DNA from: an uncultured Lachnospiraceae bacterium
GTDB lineage: Bacteria > Bacillota > Clostridia > Lachnospirales > Lachnospiraceae
Direction of reading: 5' to 3'
NCBI GenBank assembly: GCA_910577445.1
Contig: CAJTMZ010000104.1
Coordinates: 1-14,242 of the forward strand
DNA: 14,242 nt
Shown: in pieces, positions 1 through 5,662 of the stretch
Layout: each line of letters begins with the position of its first letter
Numbering within the stretch: position 1 is the stretch's first letter
Made by a program: the position numbers and the translations under genes
Notes under the pieces: generated by a model
Seen by the model: the letters and a program-made list of their open reading frames with translations, nothing else
Databases searched by the model: none
Told to the model about the DNA's origin: nothing

Positions 1-3
1 GAG

Positions 4-59
4 ATTTGTGCTGCGCGCAAAGTCTCCCGGCTTTGGAAAGGAGCATGGTTATAAATATG
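4..59 (+). repeat. 56-bp imperfect direct repeat, copy 1 (cmk leader)
   Basis: Copy 1 of a direct repeat whose partner lies exactly 699 bp downstream at 703-758. Aligned by eye without gaps, 48 of 56 positions match. It contains the ribosome binding site (AAGGAG at 38-43) and the ATG of cmk at its right end. What lies upstream of base 1 is not visible, so the last codons of the preceding gene may fall inside this copy, as the last codons of cmk do in copy 2. One frame across it reaches a TAA at 52-54, which could be the end of that upstream gene. Confidence 0.85.
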
Positions 60-719
60 AGTTATCAAATCGCAATAGACGGGCCTGCCGGAGCGGGCAA
101 AAGCACCATCGCAAGAAGGCTGGCAAAGGAAAAAGGGTTCATTTATGTGGACACGGGGGCAATGTACCGCGCAATGGCGTACTATTTTTTGAAAAGGAAG
201 GTGAACGCGGGGGATACAGAGTCCATAGAAAAAAGATGCATGGAAGCGGATATCACCATCTGCTATGAAAACGGAGAGCAGGTGGTCTACTTAAACGGCG
301 AAAACGTAAACGGCGTTATCCGCACGGAAGAAGTGGGAAATATGACTTCCTCCTGGGTCAGCAAAAACCCGAAAGTGCGTGAGAGGCTGACGGCCCTGCA
401 GAAAGAGATGGCGGAAACAAACAACGTGGTGATGGACGGGCGTGACATCGGAACCTGCGTTCTTCCCCACGCCGATGTAAAAGTATACCTGACCGCCAGC
501 GCTGCGGTAAGGGCCAAAAGGCGTTTTGACGAGCTGACGGCAAAAGGGACGGCCTGCGATATTGCCCGGATTGAGGAGGATATCATCGCGAGGGACGAAC
601 AGGACATGAACCGGGAGATTGCCCCCTTGCGGCAGGCGGAGGACGCGGTGCTTTTAGATTCCTCTTATATGACAATAGACGAGGTGGTGGCGGCAATATC
701 GGATTTGTGCCGCGCGTAA
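57..719 (+). CDS. cmk: (d)CMP kinase (cytidylate kinase)
   Basis: Cytosolic kinase that phosphorylates CMP and dCMP to the diphosphates using ATP, in pyrimidine nucleotide recycling and dCTP supply. The 220-residue product starts MSYQIAIDGPAGAGKST. The P-loop GPAGAGKS lies near residues 9-16 and is followed by YVDTGAMYR, the NMP-binding signature. A GRDIGT motif lies mid-protein, and an arginine-rich lid region (VRAKRR, then ARDEQDMNRE) follows. Length is normal for the family. The ATG at 57 is preferred because the protein then begins just before the conserved IAIDGPAGAGKST block. The ATG at 45 is only one base from the Shine-Dalgarno sequence. The chosen start sits about 13 bases from AAGGAG, which is long, but ispH has the same arrangement. 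It is probably cotranscribed with ispH and the S1 gene, an order common in Clostridia. Confidence 0.95.
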   Translation: MSYQIAIDGPAGAGKSTIARRLAKEKGFIYVDTGAMYRAMAYYFLKRKVNAGDTESIEKRCMEADITICYENGEQVVYLNGENVNGVIRTEEVGNMTSSWVSKNPKVRERLTALQKEMAETNNVVMDGRDIGTCVLPHADVKVYLTASAAVRAKRRFDELTAKGTACDIARIEEDIIARDEQDMNREIAPLRQAEDAVLLDSSYMTIDEVVAAISDLCRA

Positions 720-758
720 AGTCCCCGGGTTTTGGAAAGGAACACGGTTATAAAAATG
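703..758 (+). repeat. 56-bp imperfect direct repeat, copy 2 (ispH leader)
   Basis: Partner of the copy at 4-59, with eight substitutions and no gaps. It covers the last five sense codons and the stop of cmk, the short cmk-ispH gap, the Shine-Dalgarno sequence (AAAGGA at 736-741) and the ATG of ispH. The cmk stop codon (TAA, 717-719) corresponds to CAA in copy 1. The ATG at 45-47 in copy 1 is ACG here, which supports 756 as the ispH start and 57 as the cmk start. Confidence 0.85.
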
Positions 759-1601
759 GAAGTAAAGCTGGCAAAAAGCGCAGGATTTTGCTTTGGAGTA
801 AAGCGGGCGGTTGAGACGGTATATGAACAGATTGAAACCGGCGGAAAAATATACACCTACGGCCCCATTATTCATAACGAGGAAGTGGTAAAGGATTTGG
901 AGAAGCGGGGCGTCAAAGTAATCCATGACGAAAAGGAGCTTGCGGCTCTTAAGGAAGGAACCGTGGTGATTCGTTCTCACGGCGTTGCGGCCCGGGTTTA
1001 TGATTTGATAGAGCAAAACGGGCTGGAATGTGTGGACGCCACCTGCCCTTTTGTAAAAAGGATTCACAATATTGTGGAGAAAGAAAGCAAAAAACAGCAG
1101 GTTGTTATCATAGGGAACGCCGGACACCCCGAGGTGGAAGGGATTATGGGGTGGTGCCATACGCCCGCAGAGGTGGTAAAATCTGCCGAAGAGGCGGAAA
1201 ATTTCCGCTTTGACGGGCAGAAATCGCTGTGTATAGTATCTCAGACGACATTTAACTACAACAAATTTAAAGAACTAGTTGAAATTTTTCAAAAAAGAGG
1301 GTACAATGTTAATGTTGTAAACACTATATGTAACGCAACAGAGGTTCGACAAACGGAAGCTGCCCAAATTGCAGCCGAAGTTGATGTGATGATTGTAATA
1401 GGTGGCCGACACAGTTCCAACACACAAAAGCTGTATGAGATATGCCGTGAGAAATGTAAAGCCACATATTTTATACAGAGACTGGAAGACTTGCATTTAG
1501 AACTTTCTGAGACTGCTGTTTTAGTGGGTATTACGGCGGGGGCTTCCACCCCGAACAATATTATCGAGGAGGTTCAAAAATATGTCAGAATTAACTTTTG
1601 A
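756..1601 (+). CDS. ispH: 4-hydroxy-3-methylbut-2-enyl diphosphate reductase (LytB)
   Basis: Last enzyme of the methylerythritol phosphate isoprenoid pathway. It reduces HMBPP to isopentenyl and dimethylallyl diphosphate with a [4Fe-4S] cluster. The 281-residue product has the three cluster cysteines in family context: SAGFCFGVKRA (Cys12), DATCPFVKR and NTICNATEVRQ. It also has the GHPEVEG substrate/proton-relay motif and a C-terminal AGASTP. The ATG at 756 is chosen because the protein then begins directly before the conserved AGFCFGV block; a TTG at 732 would add eight unconserved residues. Its 3' end overlaps the S1 gene by 20 bp in another frame and carries that gene's ribosome binding site. 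In many Clostridia the two are fused into one polypeptide; here they are separate. A likely internal promoter sits at 1279-1307. Confidence 0.96.
   Translation: MEVKLAKSAGFCFGVKRAVETVYEQIETGGKIYTYGPIIHNEEVVKDLEKRGVKVIHDEKELAALKEGTVVIRSHGVAARVYDLIEQNGLECVDATCPFVKRIHNIVEKESKKQQVVIIGNAGHPEVEGIMGWCHTPAEVVKSAEEAENFRFDGQKSLCIVSQTTFNYNKFKELVEIFQKRGYNVNVVNTICNATEVRQTEAAQIAAEVDVMIVIGGRHSSNTQKLYEICREKCKATYFIQRLEDLHLELSETAVLVGITAGASTPNNIIEEVQKYVRINF
1279..1307 (+). promoter_or_regulatory. candidate sigma-A promoter inside ispH, for the S1 gene
   Basis: TTGAAA (1279-1284), a 17-base spacer and TACAAT (1302-1307) give near-consensus -35 and -10 boxes. They lie in a local AT-rich dip: 1261-1320 is about 23% GC by hand count, against nearly half GC in neighbouring coding sequence. 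Transcription would start near 1314, about 270 bases before the S1 start codon, so S1 could be expressed independently of cmk-ispH. An inverted repeat (TTGAAA/TTTCAA, 1279-1292) overlaps the -35 box. The match could be chance within coding sequence, so this is a prediction. Confidence 0.5.
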
Positions 1602-2727
1602 ACAAATGTTGGAAGAATCGTTAAAAACTATACATACGGGAGAGGTAGTTGAGGGTACGGTCATCGATGTTAAACCCGAGGAAATCGTTCTTAACATTGG
1701 CTATAAATGCGACGGTATTTTAACAAGAAATGAATACACCAACGAACCCAACGTAGACCTGACCACAGTTGCGAAACCGGGAGACACAATGGAAGTGAAA
1801 GTCTTAAAGGTTAACGACGGTGAAGGACAAGTTATCTTAACCTACAAGAGGCTTGCTGCCGACCGCGGCAATAAGAGAATTGAGGAAGCCTTCAACAGCA
1901 AGGAAGTGCTTACCGCAAAAGTTGCCCAGGTGCTTGACGGAGGCTTAAGCGTAATTGTGGATGAAATCAGAATCTTTATTCCCGCAAGTCTTGTATCAGA
2001 CGTATACGAGAAAGACCTTACCAAATACGCGGGTCAGGAGATTCAGTTTGTAATCAGTGAATATAACCCCAAGAGAAGAAGATATATCGGCGACCGCAAG
2101 CAGCTTCTTCTCGCAGAGAAGGCGGAAATGCAGAGAAAGCTTCTTGAGAGCATTCAGGTTGGCGACGTGGTAGAAGGCGTTGTGAAGAATGTGACTGATT
2201 TTGGCGCGTTTATCGATATCGGCGGCGCAGACGGTCTTTTGCATATCTCCGAAATGTCCTGGGGACGTGTTGAGAACCCCAGAAAGGTATTCAAGGTTGG
2301 CGACCAGGTAAAAGCTTTCATCAAAGAGATTTCCGGTACAAGGATTGCTCTTAGCCTTAAATTTGAGGATGCAAATCCCTGGAAGGGTGCTGATGAGAAA
2401 TATGCAATCGGAAATGAAGTGACAGGCAGAGTTGCGCGCATGACTGATTTCGGCGCGTTCATCGAGCTTGAGCCGGGTGTTGATGCCCTGCTTCACGTAT
2501 CGCAGATTTCCAGAGAGCGTATTGAGAAGCCTTCAGACGTTCTTAAGGTAGGTCAGGAGGTTACTGCCAAAGTAGTGGACTTCAACAGCGAGGACAAGAA
2601 AATCAGTCTGAGCATCAAAGCGCTTTTAGCTGCCGAGGCTCCGGCTCCTGCAGAGGAGGAAGCCGAGTCACAGCCTGTAGAAGAGGCGGAAAGCGACGCG
2701 GCCGAGGAGACGGTATCCGAAGAATAA
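1582..2727 (+). CDS. rpsA: S1 RNA-binding domain protein, 30S ribosomal protein S1 homologue
   Basis: Ribosome-associated RNA-binding protein made of four S1 (OB-fold) repeats, at about residues 18-90, 105-175, 191-261 and 276-347. The third and fourth carry the canonical signatures VTDFGAFIDI...GLLHISE and MTDFGAFIEL...ALLHVSQ; the first two are more divergent. In Firmicutes such four-domain proteins are annotated as S1, although their role in translation initiation is less clear than for the six-domain E. coli protein. The 381-residue product ends in an acidic Ala/Glu-rich tail (about 350-381). The ATG at 1582 has GGAGG at 1567-1571, inside the end of ispH, so translation is probably coupled. 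Downstream is a strong terminator at 2751-2783. Confidence 0.92.
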   Translation: MSELTFEQMLEESLKTIHTGEVVEGTVIDVKPEEIVLNIGYKCDGILTRNEYTNEPNVDLTTVAKPGDTMEVKVLKVNDGEGQVILTYKRLAADRGNKRIEEAFNSKEVLTAKVAQVLDGGLSVIVDEIRIFIPASLVSDVYEKDLTKYAGQEIQFVISEYNPKRRRYIGDRKQLLLAEKAEMQRKLLESIQVGDVVEGVVKNVTDFGAFIDIGGADGLLHISEMSWGRVENPRKVFKVGDQVKAFIKEISGTRIALSLKFEDANPWKGADEKYAIGNEVTGRVARMTDFGAFIELEPGVDALLHVSQISRERIEKPSDVLKVGQEVTAKVVDFNSEDKKISLSIKALLAAEAPAPAEEEAESQPVEEAESDAAEETVSEE

Positions 2728-2750
2728 ACAGATAATAACAACAAAAACAG

Positions 2751-2783
2751 CGGGTAGAGAATTTATTTTCTCTACCCGTTTTT
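2751..2783. terminator. intrinsic terminator after the S1 gene, possibly bidirectional
   Basis: A perfect 11-bp stem (CGGGTAGAGAA at 2751-2761, TTCTCTACCCG at 2768-2778) with a 6-base loop is followed by TTTTT at 2779-2783. That is a canonical rho-independent terminator for the + strand, 23 bases after the S1 stop. On the - strand the same hairpin is followed after a three-base gap by a T run (the A run at 2742-2748), so it may also end transcripts of the convergent exonuclease gene that stops at 2851. Confidence 0.92.
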
Positions 2784-2804
2784 GTCATAAGAAAAAATAT
2801 GGGA

Positions 2805-2863
2805 AATGCAAATTTTGCATTGCAAATTCTGCATTGCAAATTCTACATTGCTAATCCTGTATT
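2805..2863. repeat. short tandem repeat, 14-bp period, about four copies
   Basis: Four units beginning at 2805, 2819, 2833 and 2847 follow the pattern ATTGCAAATTCTGC. The middle two differ at one base and the outer two are more diverged. The array starts between the S1 terminator and the exonuclease gene and runs into the last codons of that gene on the - strand. The left end also forms a 15-base palindrome with one central base (2806-2820). No function is evident; slippage-generated repeat expansion is the simplest explanation. Confidence 0.85.
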
Positions 2864-3954
2864 GCCATAGCGTTTAGCACATGGCTGGCGTAATTTGAAA
2901 ATAGCTGCCGGTTCTTTTTGATGTCGTCGGTAAGTTCAAAGAACAAATCCTTGCTGTTGTAATCCCTTTTGAAAAAGGGCTCCGCAATCACTTTCCATTC
3001 CGGCAGATAACTGGAGAATTTCCGGGTATAGCAGTTGGCCGCCGTAGCCTGCTGCCGGTACTCCTTGTCAACAAAGGAAGAAATGGCTTTGTGCAGTGCC
3101 ATATCCTCTGTGGGAAGATAATAATAATCTTTAAAATTGGCGTAAAAATATTTCAGCTCTTCCTCGTAAATGGGAACAATAAGAACGCCTTCATGGCCTT
3201 CTCCCTTAAAATGGCAGCCTCTTCCCATAAAGGAAACGGGAACGGGGAGAGGAGAAGCAAAAACCAGTTGAAGGACAAGCTCTCTTCTCGGAACGCCGTG
3301 AATGTCATTATAATAATTGGCCTGGACTTTCCGGGCTTTCAAACTGGAATTAAACAGGTCGTAATAGGCAAGAACCGGAAGAATTTCCAGCATTCCCTTG
3401 ATATCGTCGGAATTATGCAAAAGCAGCGTGTGGTAAAGGTTGTAATCATGGGAATACAAAAATTCACGGTAAACCTGAATCAGTTCGCCTCCGTTGTAGG
3501 TATCGTCCCTTCCCACGCCCAAAAAACGCTCTATGGTCTTTAGTTTGCAGTCGGAAAGCTTCAAAAAAACCTTGTAGGGAGAAATCCGGCGGTAAATATC
3601 CAGTCCCTCCATCTCGTTGAACCGGCAGGAGAGACCATACTCGGCGGCTTTACGTTTAATAAAAGGAAGGTCAAAAGTATTGCCGTTATAATGAATTAAA
3701 TATGTATATTTGTTTGCAAAATTCAAAAACGAATTTATCAGTTCCGCTTCCTCGTCGGGAGTCTGGGCAAACCACTGCCGGATAATCCAGTTTCCTTCAG
3801 AAAAAAAGGCGCATCCAATCAGATAGATAGCGGATTCTGAGGAGAGAAAGCCGGTAGTCTCTATATCTAAAAATAGAATTTTTTCAATAGGCGCCAGATT
3901 TTGCAGCGGGTATTTTAATTCAAAATTGCCGAGTATGATTTCTTCTGTTTTCAT
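2851..3954 (-). CDS. YprB-like ribonuclease H-fold exonuclease domain protein
   Basis: The 367-residue predicted cytosolic nuclease belongs to the DEDD/RNase H-like exonuclease group found in Firmicutes as YprB. Visible catalytic-type motifs are FLDIETTGF (Asp30, Glu32), HYNGNTFDLPF (Asp95) and HNSDDI (Asp184), which fit the four acidic metal ligands. The remaining C-terminal half has no motif I recognise. B. subtilis YprB carries similar domain architecture and lies beside a helicase gene; here the neighbour is a bactofilin instead. The physiological substrate is unknown for the family. The start has a modest GGGAG six bases upstream. The gene lies 69 bases after bactofilin on the same strand, so cotranscription is likely, with a small hairpin in the gap. 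Confidence 0.82.
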   Translation of the reverse strand: MKTEEIILGNFELKYPLQNLAPIEKILFLDIETTGFLSSESAIYLIGCAFFSEGNWIIRQWFAQTPDEEAELINSFLNFANKYTYLIHYNGNTFDLPFIKRKAAEYGLSCRFNEMEGLDIYRRISPYKVFLKLSDCKLKTIERFLGVGRDDTYNGGELIQVYREFLYSHDYNLYHTLLLHNSDDIKGMLEILPVLAYYDLFNSSLKARKVQANYYNDIHGVPRRELVLQLVFASPLPVPVSFMGRGCHFKGEGHEGVLIVPIYEEELKYFYANFKDYYYLPTEDMALHKAISSFVDKEYRQQATAANCYTRKFSSYLPEWKVIAEPFFKRDYNSKDLFFELTDDIKKNRQLFSNYASHVLNAMAIQD

Positions 3955-3966
3955 GTTGCTCCCATC

Positions 3967-4006
3967 TGCGCATTTTTATGGTTCAGCGTGGCTGAGGCTA
4001 TGCGCA
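3967..4006 (-). repeat. nested inverted repeat in the bactofilin-exonuclease gap
   Basis: An outer 7-bp pair (TGCGCAT at 3967-3973, ATGCGCA at 4000-4006) encloses an inner 5-bp hairpin (TCAGC at 3983-3987, GCTGA at 3991-3995). In the mRNA read leftward it sits between the bactofilin stop and the exonuclease ribosome binding site. No T run follows on that strand, so it is not a classical terminator; mRNA processing or attenuation is possible but unsupported. Confidence 0.4.
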
Positions 4007-4023
4007 TAAGTTACCTTTATCAT

Positions 4024-4626
4024 TTACTGTGGAGGGGCCTGCTGGGCAGCCGGTTTTGCTGCGCGGCTTCTCTGACGGGCGGGCGCAGGCTCTGATTGTT
4101 CTGCCTCAGAGTTTACAGACTCTGTGGGGATTCTCACAAACTTTCGGGAAGGAGGGTCCTCGGCAGAAGCGCTTTCCGAAGAACTGTCCGTTTCATCAGA
4201 ATCACTTTTGTTTGAAGATGTCTCGGAAGAAGCGGGGCTGCTTTCAAGGGCATTTTGCGGAACGGATGTAGTCATGGTACATCTGCCGTCGAAGCTTGCG
4301 TTTTCATCAATAACGAGAGATTTCGCGCAGATATTGCCGGCAATCTTACCGGTGGAAAGAAGCTCTAGTTTTCCATTGGCGAAAATATCGCCGGTTACCT
4401 TACCGGAAATAATGATATTCTGGACGGAGATATTTCCTTCAACCGCGCCGGAAATACCAATAATCAATTCCTTTTCACAGCGGCAGTTGCCGTTGATGGT
4501 GCCGTCTATCCGCATGGAATCCGGTGCGGATAAATTACCGTCAAAAACAGCTCCTTCCCCAATTATCGTACCGATTTTTGTTTTTGTTTCCGTCGAATAC
4601 GACGGCTCCTTGCTTTTGCCAAACAT
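4024..4626 (-). CDS. bactofilin (DUF583 / polymer-forming cytoskeletal protein)
   Basis: The 200-residue product has a bactofilin domain at about residues 16-115, a right-handed beta-helix shown by repeated short strands with glycines: IDGTINGNCRCEKELIIG, GAVEGNISVQNIII, GKVTGDIFANGKLELL and GKIAGNICAKSLVI. Bactofilins polymerise without nucleotide and scaffold cell-shape or envelope proteins. The region after residue 115 is low-complexity: Ser/Glu/Asp-rich to about 155, then Pro/Ala/Arg/Gln-rich to the end, and probably disordered. The start has AAAGGAGG nine bases upstream. It follows the M23-like gene by only 14 bases. Bactofilin next to an M23-family gene is a recurring arrangement in bacteria (for example the Csd/CcmA cell-shape genes of Helicobacter), which supports a joint envelope role. 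No specific gene symbol is justified. Confidence 0.93.
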   Translation of the reverse strand: MFGKSKEPSYSTETKTKIGTIIGEGAVFDGNLSAPDSMRIDGTINGNCRCEKELIIGISGAVEGNISVQNIIISGKVTGDIFANGKLELLSTGKIAGNICAKSLVIDENASFDGRCTMTTSVPQNALESSPASSETSSNKSDSDETDSSSESASAEDPPSRKFVRIPTESVNSEAEQSEPAPARQRSRAAKPAAQQAPPQ

Positions 4627-4640
4627 AAAATTTCCTCCTT

Positions 4641-5369
4641 TTATCCTTTTGCATCAATAACATTTAAAGGGTCAATGATTTCACCCTCAAAAACAACCTG
4701 GTAATCCAACTGCGTGTTGTCGGCGGTGATGGTAAGGATAGTATCCCCCGCATTAACCTTCGCGCCGATTTCCGTGTTTTTATCCGCATCCTGCCTGCAC
4801 ATATAGCGGGTCCTGTGGCCGCTTTCATGCTCTATTTCGAGAATGATGGGATAGGTATCGTCAGAGCTGACGGCGACCACCGTACCGTCGCCGGCGGCAA
4901 TAATGTGGTCGTCCACATGGGTATTAATGGAAAGGTATGGCCGTTCCGGAGAATAGATATCTATCAGCATACCGGTTTCCGAGGAGGGATAAAGACCGGG
5001 AAAAGAAGAGGAGGTTTCGGTTTCGCTCTCCTGTGAACCGGCGTCATCCGCGGCGGCGCTCCTGTCAGCCATAAGTAAGTCCATATTTTGTTTTTCAAGC
5101 GTTTTCTTTTCGTTTGTAAGGTTTTCCTTTTCCGCCTCCAGATTTTTAATAAGCTCCGACTGGGAATTTATCTGGGCCTGCAGATTGCCCTGCACGCGCT
5201 TTACGGAATAGAGCTGCCAGACCAGCCAGCCGATAAGCACGCAGAAAAAAAGCGCCACAAGCAGCCGCAGAAGAGACTGTGAAAAGTGGAACTGTCTGCT
5301 GTCTCCGCTGGTATGGGAAACCAGAAGTATGGAAAAGGATTCTTTTCGTTTATGCCTTTGATATTTCAT
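4641..5369 (-). CDS. membrane-anchored M23/LytM-like protein with degenerate active site
   Basis: The 242-residue product has a basic N-terminus, one transmembrane segment at about residues 32-53, a coiled coil at about 56-100, a Ser/Glu/Asp-rich linker to about 130 and an extracytoplasmic LytM-like domain at about 140-235. The domain is recognised by IIAAGDGTVVAV, LEIEHESGHRTRYM and GAKVNAGDTIL, in M23 order. Active M23 peptidases bind zinc through HxxxD and HxH. Here the first motif is replaced around PYLSIN (144-149), the usual H after Tyr189 is Cys191, and the expected HLHFE reads YQVVFE (223-228). It is therefore probably not a peptidase, and may bind wall or recruit partners as EnvC- or SpoIIQ-type LytM proteins do. 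It is first in a likely operon with bactofilin; the ribosome binding site (GGGGA) is modest. Confidence 0.85.
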   Translation of the reverse strand: MKYQRHKRKESFSILLVSHTSGDSRQFHFSQSLLRLLVALFFCVLIGWLVWQLYSVKRVQGNLQAQINSQSELIKNLEAEKENLTNEKKTLEKQNMDLLMADRSAAADDAGSQESETETSSSFPGLYPSSETGMLIDIYSPERPYLSINTHVDDHIIAAGDGTVVAVSSDDTYPIILEIEHESGHRTRYMCRQDADKNTEIGAKVNAGDTILTITADNTQLDYQVVFEGEIIDPLNVIDAKG

Positions 5370-5426
5370 AAAAATCCCCGTTCTGCCGTCTGGATTTACG
5401 GCATAAGTAATAAATCAAATGATAAA

Positions 5427-5461
5427 AAAGCATTGCTGGGGCAAGACTGGCAAGATGCTTT
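5427..5461 (-). repeat. imperfect hairpin in the 5' leader of the M23-like/bactofilin transcript
   Basis: AAAGCATTGC at 5427-5436 can pair with GCAAGATGCTTT at 5450-5461 through a 10-bp stem with a two-base bulge. It lies between the predicted transcription start (about 5485) and the start codon at 5369. The loop contains a repeated GGCAAGA-like word. I do not recognise a riboswitch or attenuator. Confidence 0.4.
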
Positions 5462-5491
5462 CTTTACCGCTTGACTCTGTCCTTTTTGAAC

Positions 5492-5520
5492 ATTATACCA
5501 TATTCGGAAATAGGGGGCAA
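5492..5520 (-). promoter_or_regulatory. sigma-A promoter for the M23-like/bactofilin/exonuclease operon
   Basis: Read on the - strand: TTGCCC (5515-5520), a 17-base spacer, and a perfect TATAAT (5492-5497). Transcription would start near 5485 and give a leader of about 115 bases. It is back-to-back with the rnf promoter, about 50 bases away. Confidence 0.78.
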
Positions 5521-5568
5521 ATAGTTATTTTTGGGGGAATAGGGAAATCAAATTTTTAGTAAGTTGTG

Positions 5569-5597
5569 TTGTCAATTCGACAAAAAAATAGTATATT
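5569..5597 (+). promoter_or_regulatory. sigma-A promoter for the rnf operon with an inverted repeat over the -35 box
   Basis: TTGTCA (5569-5574), a 17-base spacer and TATATT (5592-5597) are a near-consensus promoter. Transcription would start near 5604, about 59 bases before rnfC. A perfect inverted repeat, TTGTC/GACAA (5569-5573 and 5579-5583), covers the -35 box and could be an operator. A short hairpin (TCAGC/GCTGA, 5616-5631) lies in the leader. No T run follows it, so it is not a terminator. Confidence 0.75.
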
Positions 5598-5662
5598 TAT
5601 TAGGGTGGAATTTCTTCAGCTTAAAGGCTGATAATAATATAATAAGGAAAGAAGGGAATTGA

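Noticed and set aside
2805..2863. CRISPR array or REP element
   Set aside because: The units are 14 bp and directly adjacent, without spacers, and no cas genes are present.
4124..4660. 178-codon open frame on the + strand opposite bactofilin
   Set aside because: It mirrors the regular beta-helix repeats of bactofilin, has no ribosome binding site in context, and bactofilin is unambiguous.
5427..5461. Riboswitch in the leader of the M23-like gene
   Set aside because: Only one imperfect stem is visible, with no conserved aptamer core that I recognise.
5569..5583. Rex (NADH-sensing repressor) binding site at the rnf promoter
   Set aside because: The TTGT/ACAA ends are suggestive, but the inverted repeat is 15 bp with a 5-base centre, whereas Rex sites are 18 bp of the TTGTTAA-N4-TTAACAA type. 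It is kept only as an unassigned inverted repeat.
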